Part shown: positions 45,516 to 56,901 of the stretch, in pieces | How positions within the stretch are numbered: position 1 is the stretch's first letter | Layout: each line of letters begins with the position of its first letter | DNA from: Strobilurus pachycystidiatus | Lineage: Eukaryota; Basidiomycota; Agaricomycetes; Agaricales; Physalacriaceae | Assembly (NCBI GenBank): GCA_019915135.1 | Contig: JAHLMK010000005.1 | Coordinates: forward strand, 2,294,001 to 2,358,000 | DNA: 64,000 nucleotides | Reading direction: 5' to 3' | Program-made: the position numbers and the translations under genes | The notes under the pieces: model-generated | Told to the model about the DNA's origin: nothing | The model's database searches: none | Seen by the model: the letters and a program-made list of their open reading frames with translations, nothing else

Positions 45516-46663
45516 AAACGCAGTAAATTCACGTCCATCCAAAGTCCTTCTATGAGACACACAATAGCACGCATTGTTGCGACTACGGCCTGTCGGCCTC
45601 AACAACACCACCAGATGACTCAAGACGAAGCATTCACGATGGCCGCAGCCTGTTCGACGTCAAACAAACGCCGCGCACCTCTCCTTAGCGCGCCCGGGGT
45701 CAAACTCTAGACATGCCCAAGCAACGGCGCCTCTACCCATTTCATGGCGGGGATCTCCGTACACTGTCTTAGATCTCTTTTGGAGCTTTCTCAGTGTATA
45801 TGTCTCGTTTGAACAAATCTAATTTCAATTCAAGGCTCGTTACTTTCGACTGTTCTGACTTTGATTTTCTGGAACACGAAGTCCCGCCGGCAGGGCCTAC
45901 AATAGGCGAAACTATAGTCGAACAAGTCACCAGGCCGGATTCATGGCAAAGCGATTAACGATTCAACTGAACCAACTTTGATGTTACCGGACTCGTTGGC
46001 GAGGGCGACGCATTCACGTCCCTCGGCAAGGTCCATTCGTACCCTGGCGCTTCTGACGCTCACTTTCTCACGTTGGCAGTATCTGGGAGGCCTATACTAT
46101 CGCTGGATTCTGGGGGTAAGTCTGAAAAATTGCACACTGATATTTTTTTTCTCTGAACAAAAATCTCTAGCAAAACATGGCACCAAAACCTTACCCGCGT
46201 AAGTAGTAGCTCTTGACTGTTCGGTCATGGAAGGAGTATTGATCTCGGAGATCTCTAGCAAAGCCTTGGTATTGCCCGCGCGACCTGCCAGGCGTTTGGT
46301 GTCCAGCGCGGGACGTTATCAGCATATTTAGCCCTCGTTGTTGGGACCTTCGTAGCATCAGTGCTGCATCATTCCGGTGGTGATGCTATGTTTGGAGTCG
46401 GAGAACTGGGGGCATCTGCGCGCTTCTTCCTCCTTCAGCCCATCGGGATCACCTTCGAGCAGATGATTATACGTCTAGCGAGTTATTGGGGTGTTGATCT
46501 CGGTCGTCATGTCGCCCGTGTTATTGGCTATCTATGGGTAGGATGTTGGTTCAGTGTTACAGCTGTCCCATTTGCCGATTTGCAGTTGCATCGGTGGAAT
46601 GATCTTGTACCGTTCTCTCTTGTCGAGTTGGTACTCAGACACATTGATCTCGTAGCTAGATAA

Positions 46664-47697
46664 TACGAATACCCGAATCCGTTTTGGATTTGCCTGATAT
46701 CAATTGGCAACAGTATGATTATTACTGGCTCACTGGTACGACTAATGGAGCCACATGAAGGGTATGGCAATGCGTATCATGGACAACAACCCCAGGTATC
46801 GGAAGGGACATAGCGAAAGAGATTCAGGTCTACAGGAGCCCCTGAACCTTCTCCTGGACCATAGTGGTGTCAGCGGGAAACAGAGCTTCTGACAAGCCTA
46901 TTCCCTGGGATCAGACAATTCACTTTGTCGGACAGTCTGAGAGACATCCGATCATCTTTCCAGAAGTGGTTGTCAACGCCCACGAGTACGCGACGCGAAC
47001 TTATACATGACGTCACGCGTTTCTCTGGGAATTGGCCTGATACGAACGGGACGGCGAGTACGGCGTTCTGGGACAATCTCCACCGAGAGGAACTCTGTTC
47101 TATCCGCTCCGTCTATTCGCTCTGTCTCGTGATCGCGTCCGTATGATAAGTCTGCCGTGTCGCCAGATGTTTGGGGACTCGGAGTACCCGACGGGACATG
47201 AAGCCTTTCCGGCGACAAGGTCCGCTACGCTCACTTTTGTGGCGAGTGAATGCCTGGGGATCACCATGTGCTAATCCTGTAACGGACTTGAAGAGTGCGG
47301 TACTATCCACTTGATCTGAACGCCCGTCTATGGGGAAGTTCAGCGCTGTGGGGGGTGTAAGTGACGTTAAGATCAATGCTAGTATAGCGACCATCCTAAC
47401 AATTGCCTTAAGTGACGAGTTGCTAAGACCGCCGCTTGCCACCAAACGCTCGCCCGAAAGAAAGAGATCTCCAGCTCCAATACAATTTCCCAGAGGTTAT
47501 GTAGTCTGAAGATCCTTGACGTTAGATTGTGCAAGGTTACCGGTTCGTTGAGGCCCTGAACTGCAAACGAGTCAGTCCAGAATGCACTCTGATGTAGGGA
47601 GACGACTGGTTTGGCTCGCACGATATCACGTTCCGATGGCTGCTCTACTCTGCGTCCGGCCAGAGGTATTCGGGGTCCTGCCGACACCGTCCGTGGC
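46664..47697. other. Region with ambiguous coding potential
   Basis: Downstream of the split wax-synthase gene. Overlapping frames on both strands (for example minus 47113-47445 with a hydrophobic segment VRMVAILALILTSLTPP) may belong to a multi-exon gene, but I could not connect them. Confidence 0.3.
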
Positions 47698-49050
47698 TCA
47701 CTTGTATGTGAGAGTGTAGGTCCCGAGTTTCCTCTTGGAGATTCCGGTCAATGATCGAGCATCAGTAGCCTCGTAGCCTCGAATCCCCTTCTCCGTCTCC
47801 GGAGCCGCAAAATTCGGCCCAAAGTCGGTGTTCATGGACATCCATCTTGCTGGGTAAGAATGCTGACTTCTCGATTTCATCGTGCAAAAGATCTTCTCCT
47901 CGAATTCCGGACGTACTACGAGATTGGTTTCTTGCCAGTTGAAGGAGAATTGTTGACTTGAAAGAGAGGCCTCGGGTTTTAGTGAGGGGATGATGAAAGA
48001 AAACGAGCAAGAAGAGAACTGTGTTGTAAGTATCTCGCCAGGGCTAAGACATTCCTGCGAAAATAGAGGAGAGCACTTCTTCGCTTGAGAGAAAGGAAGG
48101 TTCGGCGCCAATCGCAGATCCGGATATACAAGCAAAGGCCGCTCACAATGATACGAGGATGAGCCCAGTACTAGCCTAGTGCCCGTTCAAGCAAGGGCTA
48201 TCGAGTATGATGAGTCTAGCCCTGATGCCAACCAACAATGCGCACTTGCTGTCTCTCAGTCTCCGCCGCAGGACACCTGGAGAAGGATCAATAACGACAC
48301 CGGAAAAGGCCCGATGTAACGGAGAAGAAATCCTCGATGAAGTCCTCGAGCTTTGACAATACCTCGTGCTAACCGAAAAGGCGCCTAGACAGAAGGTGAG
48401 GCTAACGCGGTCCGATTTCAGAAACCAGGGAACAATTGGGTTACCATCTTTTATCGGGAGTGATGCGTCGAAAACGGGGTATGAGATGTCAACGTGAGCA
48501 AGCCACCTGAGGTAGAAAACACATATGTCGTTGAAAGCATTGTATGTCAATGTCTAGGTAATATGGCAACTGTGTCGGCGACCATCGCGAGTCTGAGACC
48601 TGCGTGAAATGAAACATACCGGGACCAGTTCGGGCGAATCGCTCAGTCACCCTACGCTCTGGCGCACGAGTTATCCGCTTCTACCAATGCTACTTGAGAA
48701 TGATGGGTGAACCTTCACGGAAAGATTTTATTGGCAACTTGAATCTTAGATGCTGTATGAACCTACCGCGAAATGCTTCAAAGATGGTGATCAGTGTTCT
48801 TGCAGCCTCCTGTTCATGCCGTCGGTCGACAGTGACTGATGCGACGACTGCAAGGAGATCACGCGAATGCAGGGATTCCCTGTCGAGAATCTCCGTACTC
48901 ACAAAGCGAGGAGTGAGGTTGAAAAACAAGACAGAAAGTACGGATTAGGAAACACATTTCCGTCAGTCATTGTGGGTCCTTCAGGCACCTTGTTGGCATC
49001 CTTGACGTTGCAAGACACGTACAGTCTGATCAACATGTCGTGACGCATAC
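47698..49050 (-). CDS. Hypothetical multi-exon protein, boundaries uncertain
   Basis: Not recognised. Coding-like pieces run in order on the minus strand: MRHDMLIRLYVSCNVKDANK from ATG 49050, a possible intron starting GTGCCT, then VSTEILDRESLHSRDLLAVVASVTVDRRHEQEAARTLITIFEAFR (48920-48780). Further on are HVDISYPVFDASLPIKDGNPIVPWFL (about 48510-48430) and a C-terminal piece, FNWQETNLVVRPEFEEKIFC to GTYTLTYK (stop 47698). Composition looks like real protein and the intervals could be introns, but several junctions are guesses and it may be more than one gene or decayed. Confidence 0.35.
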
Positions 49051-49324
49051 TTCAAAGTGTCACTGTCAGGAGACTAACGCTTTCTTGTACGCGGGTACCA
49101 ACCTGTCATCTTGATTGTAAAATGTTTGCACTCGGAAAAAGATCAAACGTACCCCAATCGCAGCGAATAGATGTGGGCGAAGGCACAAAGGATGATTAAA
49201 GCAGATAGAATTACAACAAAAGATCCTTGATACATATGTGAAGTAGATGGCCGATGGTAAAGGAGGGGGCGGAGGATTCCGAGCAGCGGAGGAAGAAAAG
49301 AGTTCAGAAGACAGGCACAGCGAA

Positions 49325-49914
49325 TCACAAACGAGTTACGGCCTTGGAATCGAGGGGCATTCCTGAGGTATCTTCCATCAGTTGCCTTCGGAACTTCGGG
49401 ATGGCACACACCTGTTGGATCTATGCCATTTTGAGCGAGGATTCTGTTATGGCGGATAAGTCTCGCCTGGTCGAAACTGGCGACACGTTAGTGAACATTC
49501 AGAGTAATCACAAGGAATTACGATAAGCTGTAATAACGGGTATCTTCAAGGCCCCGGATTGAGCGAAAACTCACTTGACTCGTTCCCTGCGCATGATCTC
49601 CACGACTTCTTGGGTGCCCTGCTCGTCGAGGCCCATACGAGAGTCGCCACTGCGCATGTTTGCCTCGATGTCGAACTCGGATGACGTGAGCCCTGCGCTG
49701 GCCTGGTCGGCAAAGGTAGAGAGAGGAGCATAGTTGCTCAGTTTGGGGAAGAGCGTCTTCACCCGCTCAGGAACGTATGGTGCAAGCGAAACTCTGTATC
49801 GGAAAGCCACTTGAGAAGAGAAGAGTAAGCAAGCTTTCATTACCGAACAAGCACCACCAACTTACTCAGAACTGAGAGGGCAAGTAGTGCAATCACTGAG
49901 AAGAAGAAAAACAT
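49325..49914 (-). CDS. Small agaricomycete-conserved protein with N-terminal hydrophobic helix
   Basis: About 110 residues from four exons. Start MFFFFSVIALLALSVL at 49914 (membrane anchor or signal), spliced to SLAPYVPERVKTLFPKLSNYAPLSTFADQASAGLTSSEFDIEANM, then RMGLDEQGTQEVVEIMRRERV. Next is FDQARLIRHNRILAQNGIDPTG, and the last exon is MPLDSKAVTRL with stop 49325-49327. Each junction uses GT-AG and preserves frame. I recall close relatives in many agaricomycete genomes; all are of unknown function. Probably a small type-I-like membrane protein facing the cytosol. Confidence 0.78.
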
Positions 49915-50174
49915 AGCTCCGCTTCGGATATATGTCTGGTTGGCTTGGGAAGGGGGCTACAGTGGGGCTACTGGGGGCTATGTTGCGGGCGGAAAGAAAC
50001 AATGATGATGTAGACTCGTAAACCAGTCGGTATGATGACCTCACATTGATCCTTACGCACGAGGTCATGTTTGGTTCTTATTTGGTCTTTATTTGGTTCT
50101 TATTTGTGCAAGGGAGAAAGTGAGTTCATATACCGACTGGTAGAATCCGCGGCTTTTTGGGAGGGGCCCCGGGT

Positions 50175-50204
50175 TGTGACAAAAGACTTAGCGAAATTTC
50201 GCTC
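50175..50204 (+). repeat. Left terminal inverted repeat of the helicase/DUF6589 element
   Basis: Begins TGTGACAAAAGACTTAG and continues through a palindromic CGAAATTTCG. Reversed 56872-56901 reads TGTGACAAATGACTTAG then ...ATTTCG. Sixteen of the outer 17 bases and 24 of 30 overall are identical. Confidence 0.8.
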
Positions 50205-50411
50205 AATTGCTCGGCCGGGATGCCCGAGCGTCTCAGAATCCGCTCTCAAACATGGTAGATGGAATATAGCATGAAAATAAAATTATTTGCTGGCTCAGCA
50301 TAGTGTATATATGTGGCACTGAAATTTTTGAGAGGACCTAAAAGGATTTCGAAGGGAAAAGTCCAAAATTGTGAAATCCGGATGACTGAGATGGGCGATA
50401 GTGGCGCTGCG

Positions 50412-53222
50412 TCAAGGAGGTCGATGTCTGTGAGGGTCCTGGGCTCGAAGGGCGGTTCCGGCTTGGTATTCGGCTTCAAATGCAGCTTGACGCGCGGCCC
50501 AGTTCTGAGAAAATGTGGCCCAGTCCAAGGGCGGAGCTTCTGCCTGGGATGGAGTGTGGGTATAGCCAGGTGTCGTCAATGCTGAGTACGGGTTGTACGC
50601 GGTGTGGTAGGGTGTGTTGGGAGTGGGGAACGCGTAAGGGTTGAGTGGGCGCGTGTTCAAGCCAACGGCATGAGGCGTGAATGAACTTCCCATTTGGGAA
50701 CTTGATCCCCGCACTGGCGTCGACAACGATGGCCCTGGATTAACGTTAACGACAACGCTCATGTTCGCTTGAGTGGGTGCCGCTGTCACCCGCGCCTGCG
50801 CCCCAGAACTCTCCTGCTCCCCATTCTGTGCTGGGGCCGCTAAATTGGCATGGTGTGCTGAACCCAGCCCAGCAGCAGCAGCTGTATCCGCTCCTCCTCT
50901 GCCTCTCCCACGTCCTCGGCCGCGCCCAGCAGTACCACGCCCACCACCACGCCCAGTCCCACGCCCGCGCTGAGCATCGCGTCCGCCACCACGACCACGC
51001 CCGCGACCGGTGGCGCTGCTGTTACTCGATTCGTCATTGTCGACGGTTATGGATTCTGTTGGAATGTGTGTTGGGCCGGTCGGCAGAGACGGAGTTTCGA
51101 GTCGCTGGCGCGAAGGACTGGAATGGTTCACAGTTTCAGGCTCTGTTGTGGCCGGTCGTTTCTCTCCTCGAGGTCGAGATTTTTTGGGAAGGGGAACAAG
51201 ATCAGGTATGTTGATGGTCTGGAGGTATGCAAGCAGCTCGTCGCCGTACTTTTCTGACCACGACCACTGCTCTGCCAGAACAAGGTCTAGCCGTCTACGT
51301 GTCTTGATTGGCCCGACCGAGGACATGAATACGAGCGTCTCGTTCTTTAGAATTGCTTCAGCCGAGAATAGCTGGCCGCGAAAATCGCGCTTCTTGACCA
51401 TGGTACGCCACGTATGCAACGCGTTTTGTACTTCGATTGACGGCTGGCCCTTTCTGACAGAATATCTTTTGGGTGGTGCTTTGTAGAAGCCCGGGCGCAC
51501 CGCATCGAGTAACGACGGACAACAAAGATCACAGCAGGCCACGGTTGGATCTTTAGTCGAGGTAAGCTAACCGAACAGCATGATGATATCGACGTACTGA
51601 TTGTTTTGTTTTTGTAGGCCTTTTGGCATACTTTTCGCCGGCATAGCCCTGTCTGAATAAAGACGAGCAACCCCTCGTCGATCCGCTCTTCATCGAATGG
51701 TGGGTCATCCTTAACATATATGGTGTCGTCTGCGCCGCCTTTGTGTGAGCCGCGTTTCTGTCCACGCGCAGTGCCGTGCTTTTTGTTTGTTTTTGCTTTT
51801 CCATCGTTGTTTTTTCCACCCTTCTTCTTGCTCTTTGCCCCCGCCGCTTCGCGTTCGCCTTTCCGTTTCTCCAACTCCGCTTGTAGATCAACACTGTACG
51901 CGGATGGTTCGACCAATAGAACCGCCCGCCCTGTTGTTCCTCTCCCGCGTGCTGCCCGCCCTGCTCTCTGTATCCAACTAGAAAGTGACGTGGGCAATTT
52001 CCACTGCACGACGAGCTCGATGTTGGGAATGTTGCATCCCTGTGAATGTGGTAAGCTTGTATTCGACTGCAGTTTACTGAACACTCACCATACCAGCCGC
52101 ATCCGTACAGATTAGGATGCGAACGATGCCGGCGCGAACTAAGCGCATTACTTCCTTGCGATATTCCTTGGAATGGGCTGCATTGTAGGTTCGGATGATA
52201 CCCAGTCCGCGTAAATGCTCTGGTAAGCGCTCCGTGAGATGGTCTTCAATTTCGATGCCAACTCCAATATTGTCTGCATAGATCCATGTCAGGGGTATGT
52301 CCTCGGGCTTGGTGACTTCCGGCGGTACGACAAAGTCAAGGTCGACATATGTGTTCATTGGATGTTCGATGGCGCGTGCAATAAGCGAGACGTTCTGGCG
52401 CTCGTTCCCTTCGTCGATATCGACGTAATCCGTTTTGTGGAATTGAAGCTTCGTGAGTACATCCTTCTTGATGCGTGGCGTTAACGTCGCTGACATTGCA
52501 ACCACAGATGTTGACTTCGGGATGAAGGCGCGGATACTGCCAAGGGTTCCGTATTGTTTTCGGAACTGTGCTCCCCAGTGTGAGACTACATGAGCCTCAT
52601 CGACAACGACGGACATGAGACGGCGCGTGAAATTCGAGTCTCGCAGAACGTTTGTCACAAAGCGCCGCGAGCGCAACATCTCTGGTGAGATCAGGATAAT
52701 TTGGTACTCTCCACTGGCGATATCCTGAAACGTTGTTAGGATCTGCTGAGCAGTGATAGTGACGTTTCTTGCCTTCAGGATCTCCGGTGTACAACCACCG
52801 TGACTGCTATTGACCGCTACGGCTGTAAGCTTGTATTCGTCTCGGAAAGACTGGACCTTGGGAGAAAGTGAGTGGATTTCCGGCATTAGAAATTACAAAC
52901 TGACCTGTTCGTCCTGCAGTGCTATAAGTGGTGACACCATGATCGTCACTCGCCCCTCGCTGGATGGGTGCGCGAATGGACCAGCTGCTACGCAAGTCTT
53001 CCCCCACCCTGTGGGGGCATGAATGACGACGTCTCGGCAACGTAGCTGAGCTGCGATGGCATCCGTCTGCTTTTCTCGTGGCAGTGAGTCCCATCCAAAC
53101 ATCGCCTTAACCTTCCCAGCTAATCCTTCAAGTTCTTTTAGGGGTACCGGTTGGCGAGCAGCAGGAGCATTGGTAGAGCGTGGCTTGGCCTTTTGTCGAT
53201 GTGCTGTTCCTAACGGCGCCAT
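50412..53222 (-). CDS. RecQ-like DEAH superfamily II helicase with RGG-rich tail
   Basis: ATP-dependent DNA helicase. The start exon MAPLGTAHRQKAK (53222) leads to MFGWDSLPREKQTDAI (Q-motif-like), Walker A APTGWGKT, motif Ia VSPLIALQDEQ, then YQIILISPEML, Walker B VVVDEAHVVSHWG, motif III VAMSATLTP. Motif IV/V is RILICTDAAGMG and motif VI SWIQRAGRAARGRG. A Lys-rich insert (KKKGGKNNDGKAKTNKK) precedes a cysteine knuckle CCDLCCPSL that may substitute for the RecQ zinc-binding domain. The C-terminal ~200 residues are disordered with RGRGRGGGRDAQRGRG-type repeats and a Pro/Tyr-rich end, stop 50412. No HRDC domain. It shares a 109-bp spacer with the divergent DUF6589-like gene. This architecture differs from housekeeping RecQ/Sgs1 and fits a transposon-borne helicase. 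Confidence 0.88.
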
Positions 53223-53331
53223 TTTCTTCGACCTGTTTGCGACAATAAAGAGAAATTGAACGCGATTTTGTGATGGTAAAAGTTTGAAAGTGTGAATTTC
53301 CTAATTGAGATATAGGCTCCTTTCTCTTCCT
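53223..53331. promoter_or_regulatory. 109-bp bidirectional promoter of the two-gene element
   Basis: Separates the two divergent start codons (53222 minus, 53332 plus). AT-rich relative to the genes (GAGATATAGG at 53307-53316 on the plus side). Shared control of both genes is implied. Confidence 0.55.
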
Positions 53332-56300
53332 ATGTCCAATCGCTTCGCAGTCTTGGAGGACTTGAGCTCGCTCACAGATATCGACGAAGGGGATGTCGAA
53401 GACCGCGACGACATTCTTATCACGTCTGATGATGACCGACCCACAACACCCACTCCACTTCCTTCGACTTCTACCTCGTTAATGGGCCGCATCTTGTCAG
53501 CAACGCGACGCAGGCAGCCGCCGCCTACAAAAGCCCACCAGGCAGATCTGGGACCTATTCATTACTCAGAGGGATTTGATCCTAGTCCACCTCACGTCGG
53601 CAACCGGAAGCTGGAGATTCAGAAGCAAGGGAGGGCGGAAGCTCAGGTCAAGCGCGGGGTGACCATAAGTCGCCAACGGGAAGATAAACTTGCTGCTGTT
53701 GCACAGAAGACGGAACCGTTACCACCACCGGATTGGCATCGTCACGGACCGCTCTTCAAGGAGATTCTAGCAAATCTCGAGAAGGCAGGGACCTCATTCT
53801 CGGATCTCGTCTTCTATGTCCTCGATCCGGCTTACAAGCAGGGGTTGGTACGTTGGAAAGGTTTTTATGGACAGCTCGAAAACGTCACGCGTCTTCTCAA
53901 CATCTTCACGCTGTCAACCACACGGGACGACGTCAGGCAGGTGGCTACACAGTGGGCTGTTGATCATACTGCCTCTTGCGTTCGACGTGAAGCTCGAAGG
54001 GTCACCGACCTCGGACTACTCCAGACGCGGAATATGCAGCTAGATAAGGACTTCTTCCTGGATTTCAGCTTCGAGGCCATGGAGAAAACCATAGATGAGC
54101 ATCTTCCGGTCACGAAGCAAATCTTCCTCGCTCTCGCTACTTCTCCGCGTCATGCTCAGAAATATGGGGAGAAACGAAGAAAGAAGAAGAAGAATGTATG
54201 TCTCGGGCAGTGCCAAGTGTGATTGATGTAGTGCTGATAGGTTGTCGTAGGTTGTCGTCACCACGATACTCCAGAATCTCGCCGAATTCAGCCAGCAAAA
54301 TAATATCTTCAAGAAAATCATGAGCGCGTACTTGTACGCGACAGGATCACAGAGACAGCCGATTGAGGTTATGGCCACTCTGGGCCTCTCGGACAGCTAT
54401 AGCAGCGTCGTGGATAAGCCGAAAAAGCGGAAAAAGAAGGCCAAAACACCGCCGGAGAGTGTCTCGGTCGTCGCTGGCCCCACACCTGAGGTTGTCATCG
54501 TCCAGGACAAGGCCCAAAGTCCAACTCATATTGCCGTGGACTTGGACGATCTCGAGACATCACCCATTCGTCCGGGTACCTTGCGAACGTTACAGATAAA
54601 CATGCGTGGGTTGACCCGAAGCATTGCTGATGTCGGGTTGTATGGAACGACATATGACAATATAAACCTTGTTGTCAAGGCTGCCGAGCAGGTTATGGGA
54701 CGAAGCGGTCGGTCAATCCTACTCATCAGGCCTATCGTGATTCTCATAAGCTCCAATCCTCAGACGCCCAAGAGAACGGGACATGTGCAACCATCTTCCG
54801 TCTATGGATGGCATCCCTTCAGGACATGCAGACTGCAGATCTTCGGGCTTCCTTTCAACGAGCACCTCCGTTAACCATCTACGACATCATTCATACTTCC
54901 GAGGAGAGCAATACATTTCGCTCTTGTCTCATCCACTGCATCCTCCGCATCATCATCAATTACGGTGGAGATGGCTTTGCCCGCTTCCGCAAGCGCATGG
55001 ACGAAACACAGCCAGTCACCGAATTCAAGGTTGAAGTTCACAAGACCGAGCTCTATCCCTTGACCCCGTGGAAGATTGACGAATCGACTATCACCGGGAA
55101 TGCAGACGTGCTCGAGGCCATCTACACCGAGTTAGGACAGAAGGACAAGCCGGACTTCGCTGCTACAGTCAAGCTCATTGGTGGAGACCAGCTCTCTGTC
55201 GCACGCCTGCGGTCTTTGTACGCCATCCGTGTTGGTCAGGAAGGCGGATTCAATGGCTTCGACTGGCTGGCAGGGATGACAGGAGGTTTCCACGGGAAGA
55301 TGGCAGACAGTTCGGGCACCTTGATCAATCACTTTGGGAAACCCAACACCGGGGCTCGTAATCCAGGAAGCTTATGGTTTCACAACACGCTACTTCATCG
55401 CCTACCGATCACCCTTACTTCGCTTCCGACCTTTCGGACTTGTCGTGACTTGATTATGGTCTCGCTGTATGGACGCGTCTTACATTGTCTTCTCCAGGTG
55501 TCGGGGAAGGATTCTCTCGAAGATTATCTCGAGGCGGATCCAACTTTTGAACAGCTATATGTGCATGCGACCGTGATCTACGAGACATTTACTGATACCG
55601 ACACAGTCACTGATCTTCGGTGGGAGCGCACGTCTACAACAAATGCAGGGAAGGATCCAAAGGCTGCGAAGAAGGGTGACATGATCTACGAGAACGCCAT
55701 ACTCTTCCTGCGTGATTCACTAATCACGCGTGAGTTCTCCGATGCTGTCAAATGTGGCGACTCAGGGCGGATGGTTCTTGTTTACAAGATCTGGGCATTG
55801 GCTTTTCGAGGCAACGGGCGCACAAAGTATGCATACGAGATGCTTCACATGATTCACAATCTCTCTCATGTGTGGCCCAAACCACTCGCGTTCGTTTTTT
55901 GATCCTTTACCTCTAACTTTGTATTGACTTTGGCAACAGGCGGATCGTTCTAAATAATTGGATTGTCAATCCGACAGGAAAGCCAAATGCTTTCGTTGAA
56001 ATCGATCTCATGCAGGAACACATGAACTTTTGGATTAAGGTAGTCAATCATAACTCCCTTCAAATCGTTTCCGCAAAATTTATGCACTTGCTTCTAGTCT
56101 TTCTATCAAGCTCACGGTAGCAATGCTTCCTGGGATTGGCTGGCTATTGTTGGTCCATGCGTGACTGTTCTACGGCATCTCACACGGACACTCAATGGCC
56201 TATTAGGTGCCAGTCTGGGAACCAAGCACGCACCTCCAGATCTCGCAATTGACATTCGGACGATCATGAACAGCCTCCGTGATCATGAGGTATATACGCT

Positions 56301-56781
56301 TGTACCTGGGCGCGCTCTTGATGACGACGACTTGCCCGTGTGCGATGTCGTATCATTTGGCCTACAGCAACTTACGGACAACACAAAAAACCCCATTGAC
56401 CAGTACAATGTGGCCTTTCGCCGGCTTCAAGCTCGAAGTCGCTTGACGCCAGTGATACCGGTATCCACCACCTCTGATACCGCCGTGCATGAATCAGCTA
56501 CGACATCAGCTGTACCACCGGCGCCAGCGGCTGCCCACAACCCTCCATCGGACGATGTGCCACCCGGGACCGTTGTTGGCGAGAACGACGATGATTCTGA
56601 TGAATCCGATGAAGAGGAGGCTGGAGAATTTGAGCTTGCAATGGCTGAGGATGATGATGAAACTCTCGAGCGCTTGGGTGAGGAGGATGTCGCACTAGAC
56701 ATGGACGGGGATGCAGGTTTAGGTGGTGTTGATTCGGACTCAGATGATTCGGACGATTCGGACGATGATTTCATGCTATGA
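53332..56781 (+). CDS. DUF6589-like protein, candidate transposase
   Basis: Large multi-exon protein starting MSNRFAVLEDLSSLTDIDEGD (53332). The N-terminal third is charged and disordered and includes a basic block GEKRRKKKKN. The conserved region runs from about residue 300: VMGRS, WMASLQDMQTADLRASFQ, then LIGGDQLSVARLRSLYAIR, where the D after GG is a candidate catalytic aspartate on an RNase H-like strand. Next come GMTGGFHGKMAD, NPGSLWFHNTLLHRLPITLTSLPTFRTCRDLIMVSLYGRVLH, and further exons IVLNNWIVNPTG, then WLAIVGPCVTVLRHL. The C-terminus is strongly acidic (EDDDETLERLGEEDVAL, DSDDSDDSDDDFML). I assign it to the DUF6589 family from memory of its GDQL and FRTCRDL blocks. Transposase function is inferred from the flanking inverted repeats and the helicase partner. 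Confidence 0.75.
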
Positions 56782-56871
56782 TATCAGTTTTCGTATGTTA
56801 CATACATGTTTGACACTTTATGTCGCGCAACGCGTCCGGGAGCGCCGTCAAAAGACAATTTTGGGCGACGA

Positions 56872-56901
56872 GATCGAAATAATTCTAAGTCATTTGTCAC
56901 A
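56872..56901 (-). repeat. Right terminal inverted repeat of the helicase/DUF6589 element
   Basis: Reverse complement reads TGTGACAAATGACTTAG then AATTATTTCG, matching the left repeat at 50175. GTCAC-ATATTC-GTGAC at 56896-56911 also makes a small palindrome across the outer edge. Confidence 0.8.

Larger units (their letters stand above)
42357..46074. mobile_element. 3,718-bp insertion carrying host gene fragments
   Basis: Boundaries are defined by the wax-synthase reading frame. The flanks are ...TGTTTT | GGCAGT..., with TT microhomology at the right end (CACGTT|GGC) and no longer target-site duplication. The left end holds an inverted repeat: ACGAAT (42357) to ATTCGT (42390) enclosing ATTAAAT-TACG-ATTTAAT. 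Inside lie a JmjN-demethylase fragment, a ferroxidase pseudogene, a Ser/Thr-rich fragment (about 45050-45190) and a segment resembling a retroelement primer-binding site (45492). No transposase or Rep/helicase frame was found. A non-autonomous rolling-circle element or a repair-mediated filler insertion are the two readings I consider. Confidence 0.7.
41617..46663 (+). pseudogene. Second wax-synthase-like gene, split by a 3.7-kb insertion
   Basis: The left part (41617-42356) reads MASTSRDDRPPFSILL, LGCSLAEQW, YRIYWCFCVKVTLRGIGWNYQ, then after an intron LLRVLASYIFLDVAS, ending GQSWPDCF. The right part (46075-46663) resumes GSIWEAYTIAGFWG, then exons KTWHQNLTR and SLGIARATCQAFGVQRGTLSAY, HHSGGDAMFG, YLWVGCWFSVTA. 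Bringing 42356 next to 46075 restores the paralog's WPDCFGS reading exactly, so the interruption is precise. The first intron's donor is GC (CAG|GCTCGT) rather than GT, a possible second lesion. The interrupted gene cannot make a normal product unless the insert is spliced out. Confidence 0.85.
50175..56901. mobile_element. Two-gene DNA element: RecQ-like helicase plus DUF6589-like protein, with TIRs
   Basis: A 6,727-bp block bounded by imperfect inverted repeats enclosing exactly two divergent genes. Directly seen: both genes have long intact exons, and the inverted repeats lie 237 bp beyond the helicase stop and 120 bp beyond the other stop. No direct target-site duplication is evident (left flank CCGGGT, right flank TATTCG). 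Known background, from memory: agaricomycete genomes carry many DUF6589 genes in varying copy number. Inference: the DUF6589-like protein is the transposase or integrase-like component and the helicase an accessory replication factor. The element looks recent by ORF integrity but old by its repeats and missing duplication. Confidence 0.65.

Noticed and set aside
50773..51486. Plus-strand open frames opposite the helicase tail
   Set aside because: They arise from the GC-rich RGG-coding repeats on the other strand and have no start context or motifs.
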